64,000 bases of DNA, taken from assembly GCA_051871515.1 (NCBI GenBank), contig JBJECY010000135.1, positions 14,056-78,055 on the forward strand, written 5' to 3'. Positions 59,626 to 64,000 of this stretch are shown in pieces. Below the pieces are notes generated by a model that had not been told where the DNA came from, made no database searches, and saw only the letters and a program-made list of their open reading frames with translations. Within the stretch, counting starts at the first letter, position 1. Each line of letters starts with the position of its first letter. Position numbers and translations under genes: made by a program. The DNA is from SFTJ01 sp051871515. Its GTDB lineage: Bacteria > Bacteroidota > Bacteroidia > Bacteroidales > Muribaculaceae.

Positions 59626-60651
59626 TTATTTAAACGGCCCGGAGTGCAAACCACGCTCAAAGCCCAACGACTTGCCGCCCATAGCCGGGCGAGCAGCGCC
59701 CGCAGCAGGCACATAGCCATTGTTATAGCCGCCATTCACATTCACGCTAAGATTCTGAAAGATATTATAAAGCAAGCCACCGAGGTCAATGCCAAGCTTC
59801 TGACCATTCATATTGTAGAACGGGCGGAAAATGGGCATCGTCACCGAGCGCCCGCTACGAATGTCGCGGTAGGTTTGCGCACCCATATCAACGCCCCATT
59901 TATCGTTGTTGGTTTTCAGGGTCATATAGCCGCCATACAATGCCATAGCACCGTTGCTGCCGCGACTGAAAAACGGCGATGACTCATACATGCCAAACAC
60001 GTTGAGCGACATGTTGCCGTTGACGGTGTACATCACCGAGCCATTGAAGCCATAGGTGTTATAGGCATTCCACGGCACTGAGTATTTGTTGAAACTTACT
60101 CCGCCAGTAGCCTGCCAACGCTCGCCGAATTGCTGCGTCACCGAGGCTCCGGCATAACCCACCGAGCCAAGCATAGGCTGAGTTTGAAAACCACTAAAGC
60201 CTGTCACATAACCGCCATCCCACTTCACAATGTCGCCATCACGATGAAAATCGTTGGCAAACATGTTGCGCTGCCAAATATATTGACTTTGCATGCCTGT
60301 GACAGCATATTGTGATGGTAATGCAAGTTCGGGAAAAGCATAATTAAGGGAATCAATGTAACGGTCGGCAACAGCCTGCTGAGTGTCGAAACGCGCTGCC
60401 GCACCCATCTTTGGTGCCAACGATGCGGCATTGAGCCCTACATTCTTTTGCAAGTCGTATCCCTCAACGGTTTCCGGGCTGCCAAAAACGCGGTGCTCAA
60501 CAGCCGCCAATCCAATCGAATCGGGCAATACCCCGCCACCGCGACTGTCTAATGCTTGGATGTGAAGTTCCGATTGCTGTGCCACACACTGCATCATCGC
60601 AGCCGCAGCACACATCACGCACATAATTATATAACGCTTAGCTTCATTCAT
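59626..60651 (-). CDS. Secreted protein, probable outer-membrane beta-barrel
   Basis: The 341-residue product has a signal peptide (MCVMCAAAAMMQCVAQQSEL region) and from residue about 110 a series of alternating, Gly/Tyr/Asn-rich strands (GSVGYAGASVTQQFGERWQA, MSLNVFGMYESSPFF, GAMALYGGYMTLKTNNDKWG) that suggest a small barrel or autotransporter-like sheet. The C terminus is Gly/Ala-rich with no clear Por tail. No family was recognised. The ATG at 60651 is preferred because it begins the signal peptide. The frame extends further, to just inside the promoter region. Confidence 0.65.
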   Translation of the reverse strand: MNEAKRYIIMCVMCAAAAMMQCVAQQSELHIQALDSRGGGVLPDSIGLAAVEHRVFGSPETVEGYDLQKNVGLNAASLAPKMGAAARFDTQQAVADRYIDSLNYAFPELALPSQYAVTGMQSQYIWQRNMFANDFHRDGDIVKWDGGYVTGFSGFQTQPMLGSVGYAGASVTQQFGERWQATGGVSFNKYSVPWNAYNTYGFNGSVMYTVNGNMSLNVFGMYESSPFFSRGSNGAMALYGGYMTLKTNNDKWGVDMGAQTYRDIRSGRSVTMPIFRPFYNMNGQKLGIDLGGLLYNIFQNLSVNVNGGYNNGYVPAAGAARPAMGGKSLGFERGLHSGPFK

Positions 60652-60747
60652 ATCGGCACAACAAAGGGTTGTAATAAATCTGAGGTTCTCGTAATACGCA
60701 ACAAGCATCGCGCGCCTGCTAATGCGCGCCACCGCCATTGCTCAACA

Positions 60748-60818
60748 CAAAGATAACATTATTTTTTCCAAAATTATGTAAAAGCCACACCACAATACTG
60801 CACATTTAATTATCTTTG
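60748..60818. promoter_or_regulatory. Divergent promoter boxes, barrel gene and ridA
   Basis: TATCTTTG on the minus strand (60755-60748) and TATCTTTG on the plus strand (60811-60818) point away from each other. Clear -33 boxes were not found. Confidence 0.55.
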
Positions 60819-60869
60819 TACTACAATTAACATTTTTATAAAAACTACCGATTAACTACTTACCAAAAA

Positions 60870-61247
60870 ATGAAAAGAGTAATTAGCACCCCAAATGCAC
60901 CTGCAGCTATTGGCCCATACAGCCAAGCCATAGAAGTGAACGGAATCCTGTTTATCTCCGGTCAAATTCCAATTAACCCTGCCACTGGCGAGATTGTGGA
61001 AGGCGGCATCACCGAGCAAGCCACTCAATCGTTTAAAAACATCAGCGCCATTCTCAACGAAGCCGGCTATACCTTTGATAACGTAGTGAAAACCACCGTT
61101 TTCCTGAGCGACATGGCTGACTTTGCTGCCATGAACGCCGTATATGCACAACACTTCAAGGGTGATTTCCCTGCTCGCAGCGCCGTGGCTGTGAAGACCC
61201 TGCCTAAAAACGTGCTCGTGGAGGTAGAAACCATTGCAGCTAAATAA
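60870..61247 (+). CDS. ridA: RidA-family enamine/imine deaminase
   Basis: The 125-residue product is a standard RidA/YjgF trimer subunit that hydrolyses reactive 2-aminoacrylate and 2-aminocrotonate to the 2-keto acids and ammonia. Motifs: APAAIGPYSQAIEVNGILFI, SGQIPINPATGE, VKTTVFLSDMADFAAMNAVY, and FPARSAVAVKTLPKNVLVEV with the substrate-binding Arg. Its neighbour 61 nt downstream is threonine ammonia-lyase, the enzyme that makes the substrate, so they are likely co-transcribed. Confidence 0.95.
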   Translation: MKRVISTPNAPAAIGPYSQAIEVNGILFISGQIPINPATGEIVEGGITEQATQSFKNISAILNEAGYTFDNVVKTTVFLSDMADFAAMNAVYAQHFKGDFPARSAVAVKTLPKNVLVEVETIAAK

Positions 61248-61308
61248 AACTGCACCCCTTCAAGCACATCACGCAACATCATTATCTCATCTACAACCCA
61301 ACATCACC

Positions 61309-62514
61309 GTGGAAAGAGAATTATCACTCAACGAGGTCTATCGTGCATCGCATGTGCTCAAAAGCATCATACGCCACACCGACCTCATAGCCGCGCCATC
61401 AATACGCAAAGGGTGCGACATCTTCATCAAGCCTGAGAACCTGCAAATAACAGGTTCTTTCAAGGTTCGTGGCGCCAGCTACATGATTTCGCAGCTGAGC
61501 GACGAGGAAAAAAGCCGTGGCGTGATAGCCTGTTCGGCTGGCAATCATGCCCAGGGAGTTGCTCTTGCCGCCGCCAAATGCGGCATTAAGTCAACCATCT
61601 GTTTGCCTGCCGGAGCACCAATCTCAAAGGTTGAAGCCACACGCAGCTACGGCGCCGAAATTTGCCTGGTGCCGGGCGTCTATGACGATGCCTACAATCG
61701 CGCACTTCAGCTCAAGGAAGAGAAAGGAATGACTTTTGTGCACCCATTCGACGACCCTTTGGTGATTGCCGGACAGGGCACCATAGCACTCGAGATTCTC
61801 GACGACATGAACGATGTTGACTGCATCATTGTGCCGGTGGGCGGAGGCGGTCTGATTAGCGGCGTGGCATACACCGCCAAGCAGCTTAATCCAAACATCA
61901 AGGTCTATGGCGTGCAAGCCGAGGGCGCTCCAAGCATGGTGCAAAGCATTGAGCACGGCACCATTGAACGACTTAGCAGCGTATCGACCATTGCCGACGG
62001 TATTGCCGTGAAAGAACCCGGTATTCACACCTTTGACTATTGCCAACGCTACGTTGACAAGATTGTCACTGTCAACGAGGACGAGATTTCAGCCGCCATA
62101 TTGCATCTGCTTGAAAAGCATAAGATTATTGCTGAAGGAGCCGGTGCAGTCTCGGTGGCAGCAGCAATGTTTGGCAAACTCCCAATTGATGGGCTGCGCA
62201 CCGTGTGTCTGGTGAGCGGCGGAAACATCGACGTCACTTTCTTGAGCCGAATCATAAGCCGAGGACTTATGAAGAGCGGTCGTGAATGTACAATGGTGCT
62301 TGAGCTAACCGACAAACCGGGTCAGCTCTTCGAGGTGACTCGCGCCATTGCATCAACCGGTGCCAACGTCACTGCCGTGCTGCACGAGCGAACTGCTTCG
62401 GTGGCAAACGTCAACTCTTGCATTTTGCGCGTGTCAATGGAAACTCGCAACAACGAGCACATTGAACAAATAAGGCAAGCGCTCACGCAGCAAAACATTC
62501 GCATCGTGGGATAA
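61309..62514 (+). CDS. ilvA: Threonine ammonia-lyase with ACT domain
   Basis: A PLP-dependent fold type II enzyme of 401 residues that deaminates threonine to 2-oxobutanoate. The PLP lysine is K52 in ITGSFKVRGA. SAGNHAQGVALAAAKCG and PVGGGGLISGVA are the substrate and phosphate loops. A single ACT-like domain closes the protein (ECTMVLELTDKPGQLFEVTR). This short form with one ACT-like domain corresponds to the TdcB/catabolic type. The start is set at a GTG (61309), where the conserved ERELSLNEVYRAS begins. The frame reaches back to a TTG at 61234 that overlaps the ridA stop. Paired with ridA. Confidence 0.93.
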   Translation: MERELSLNEVYRASHVLKSIIRHTDLIAAPSIRKGCDIFIKPENLQITGSFKVRGASYMISQLSDEEKSRGVIACSAGNHAQGVALAAAKCGIKSTICLPAGAPISKVEATRSYGAEICLVPGVYDDAYNRALQLKEEKGMTFVHPFDDPLVIAGQGTIALEILDDMNDVDCIIVPVGGGGLISGVAYTAKQLNPNIKVYGVQAEGAPSMVQSIEHGTIERLSSVSTIADGIAVKEPGIHTFDYCQRYVDKIVTVNEDEISAAILHLLEKHKIIAEGAGAVSVAAAMFGKLPIDGLRTVCLVSGGNIDVTFLSRIISRGLMKSGRECTMVLELTDKPGQLFEVTRAIASTGANVTAVLHERTASVANVNSCILRVSMETRNNEHIEQIRQALTQQNIRIVG

Positions 62515-62536
62515 AAATCAAAACGTAATAATAAGC

Positions 62537-62577
62537 AAATGAGGTGGCTCGAAACATTCAAGTCACCTCATTTTTTT
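62537..62577. terminator. Intrinsic terminator after ilvA
   Basis: AAATGAGGTG (62537-62546) pairs with CACCTCATTT (62564-62573) and runs into seven Ts on the plus strand. Confidence 0.88.
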
Positions 62578-62649
62578 GTTATCTAAAATGGGTATTTAAT
62601 ACGCCCAGATGTTGCTCGCAGAATGTTGGTTAGCTATCATCAACTAATG

Positions 62650-64000
62650 TTATGCCTCAATTTTCCAATCTTCTATGGTGTGGCTTTCGGTGTTGAAGTT
62701 GATGCCGATTTTGGTGATTGGCAATCCGCAGAGGGCGAATCGTGATGGGTAGTCTTTGAGATTGATTTGGTTCATCGCCGCTTCGGCTGACTTGTTGAGT
62801 TTCAACTCAATAAGGTATAATGCCTTACCGGAGTTCATCACCATATCAACGCGCCCGGTTGCAGTGCGCACTTCCACATCAACGTAACGGCCCAAAAGCG
62901 AGAATATCACATAGAGCAATTGCTGATAATGTCCCTCATAGTTGGTGTTATCGCATTGCGGAATAGTGAGCAAATAAGCCTGTAACAAGCGCAACATCTC
63001 ATTGAGGTCATCGTTGAGTAGCGCAATGTACATATCGGCAACCATAGTGACGCCTTTGTATGTATCTATTTGAATATAGTTGGGCAATAGGCTCTCCATC
63101 AAGCCGATGCGTATCTCTTGATTCGGAATATCGAGGATGTAAACGCGGCTACGGCGGTCATATTCTTTAATAGTGAAATAACCAGACTGATACAACAAAG
63201 GAATAACCGATGTCATGCTTTCAGTGGGTGCATCGAAAGCCGATGACATTGAGCGGGTTGGCTTTAGCATCGACGGCAACACGCTAAATTCCTTTAGTTT
63301 TTCAATCAAGAATGTAGGCGTACCACTTTCAAACCAATAGCTATCAATCTTATTCTTTGCGAAAGCAAGCATCAGGCTGAACGGATTGAAAATGTCGGGC
63401 GAAGGCCATGTGAAATGATAGCCGTCATACTGATGGCGCAGTTCCTGAATGGCTTCCTCGGCGGTAATCTCTTCTTTGGCTGCCAAGCGCTCGATGTAGT
63501 CAGCCATCTGCGTGAGCACTTCTTCCATTGTTATTCCGCACACGGCAGCGTAATCTTCTTCCATTGAGATGTTCCGCAAATTATTCAGCTCGCTGAATAT
63601 GCTCAACTGCGAGAACTTTGTGATGCCGGTGATGAACACAAACTTCAAGTATGGGTCGGAGGCTTTGAGCGGCGAATAGAAGTTTCGCATCACATTGCGC
63701 AAGACTGGCAATAAATCTTTTTCATGAGCCACGTCGAGCAAAGGCGCATCATATTCATCAATCAAAACCACAACCTTTTTGCCGGTTTTAGAATATACTT
63801 CACGAATTAAATTCGCCATTCTAACATTCGGGTCAACATGGTCAGATGACAAGCCGAAGCGTTCCTCGTTTTGCTCTAATATGTACAGCAGGTATCGTTC
63901 TAATTGATTCTTGTCAAGATGCTTAGCCATCGACAAATCGAACCTCAATACCGGATATTCAGTCCATTCCTTTTCAACGGTTTCAATATATGTTCCCTTG
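62650..64000 (-). CDS. AAA-ATPase-like/PD-(D/E)XK nuclease family protein, 5' end outside window
   Basis: The minus-strand frame is open to the window edge (KGTYIETVEKEWTEYPVLRF precedes the first internal ATG), so the N terminus with Walker A is missing. The visible 450 residues match the AAA-ATPase_like (PF09820) plus DUF1703 (PF08011) proteins. Walker B is VVVLIDEYDAPLLD. A sensor-like region is KFVFITGITKFSQLSIFSEL. The C-terminal nuclease-like site is GRVDMVMNSGKALYLIELKL (Asp, then Glu-x-Lys). The family is highly multicopy in Bacteroidales and its role is not established. A decayed copy of its 3' end lies at 1081-1410. Confidence 0.88.
   Translation of the reverse strand, partial: KGTYIETVEKEWTEYPVLRFDLSMAKHLDKNQLERYLLYILEQNEERFGLSSDHVDPNVRMANLIREVYSKTGKKVVVLIDEYDAPLLDVAHEKDLLPVLRNVMRNFYSPLKASDPYLKFVFITGITKFSQLSIFSELNNLRNISMEEDYAAVCGITMEEVLTQMADYIERLAAKEEITAEEAIQELRHQYDGYHFTWPSPDIFNPFSLMLAFAKNKIDSYWFESGTPTFLIEKLKEFSVLPSMLKPTRSMSSAFDAPTESMTSVIPLLYQSGYFTIKEYDRRSRVYILDIPNQEIRIGLMESLLPNYIQIDTYKGVTMVADMYIALLNDDLNEMLRLLQAYLLTIPQCDNTNYEGHYQQLLYVIFSLLGRYVDVEVRTATGRVDMVMNSGKALYLIELKLNKSAEAAMNQINLKDYPSRFALCGLPITKIGINFNTESHTIEDWKIEA

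Noticed and set aside
61234..61308. TTG start of ilvA overlapping ridA
   Set aside because: The added 25 residues are not like the family. The GTG at 61309 begins the conserved part. The TTG cannot be fully excluded.

Overview
The window looks like chromosomal DNA of a gut Bacteroidales bacterium, probably in or near Muribaculaceae or Prevotellaceae. Most intergenic gaps carry the Bacteroidota promoter pattern (a -7 box TAnnTTTG, often with TTTG 19-20 bp upstream), and Shine-Dalgarno sequences are not conspicuous. The gene content fits: GH92, GH2 and GH29 glycosidases, a PNGase F-like amidase, fucI/fucA/fucP, a BspA-type leucine-rich protein, AAA-ATPase/PD-(D/E)XK proteins, and Wza/Wzz/Wzy/Wzx without a tyrosine kinase. 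The genus cannot be fixed from sequence reading alone. I see no rRNA, CRISPR array, insertion sequence, integrase or SusC/SusD pair.

Layout. 0-1.5 kb: a DEDDh exonuclease, a 59-residue winged-helix protein and a decayed AAA-ATPase remnant. 1.5-12.5 kb: glycan degradation (GH2 beta-galactosidase, GPH-type sugar symporter, GH92 mannosidase, and a large secreted protein with a malectin-like domain). 12.6-14 kb: miaB. 14.1-19.2 kb: three clusters holding about 27 copies of a 19-20 nt REP-like palindrome, around a small membrane-protein/regulator pair and a BspA-like gene. 19.2-31.6 kb: an exopolysaccharide locus (GT2, acetyltransferase, Wza, Wzy, Wzz, Wzx, three glycosyltransferases, a radical SAM protein). 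31.7-39.3 kb: housekeeping (ychF, RluA-type synthase, xthA, tRNA-Lys) plus a DUF4143 AAA protein and a phosphoesterase. 39.5-41.3 kb: gene debris and an autoinhibited Fic protein with a palindromic control region. 41.4-44.5 kb: a GH29 fucosidase and a PNGase F-like amidase in one operon. 44.8-46.1 kb: two small uncharacterised or DUF1963 proteins. 46.2-49.5 kb: a six-gene ars operon. 50.1-53.7 kb: aminopeptidase P and a two-domain FGE-like/sialidase protein. 54.7-58.7 kb: L-fucose catabolism. 59-64 kb: a lipoprotein, a predicted barrel protein, ridA-ilvA and a second AAA-ATPase gene that runs off the end.

How the genes work together. PNGase F, GH92 mannosidase, GH2 galactosidase, GH29 fucosidase and the sialidase-like protein could together strip host N-glycans. 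Released fucose would enter through FucP and be processed by FucI and the aldolase, and other sugars could enter through the GPH symporter. RidA next to IlvA pairs an enamine-forming deaminase with the enzyme that clears its reactive product. The ars genes form a self-regulated resistance operon whose operator sits on its own -7 box.

Most unusual signals. First, two copies of a roughly 70-nt structured RNA (about 49967-50036 and 54387-54457), each with its own promoter, terminator-like T run and compensatory base changes in an internal stem. Second, the REP-like clusters, which carry a GTAG foot and share larger repeat units and a duplicated border. Third, 33-bp tandem repeats in front of the DUF4143 AAA gene. 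Several gene remnants record past turnover of toxin-like or mobile genes.
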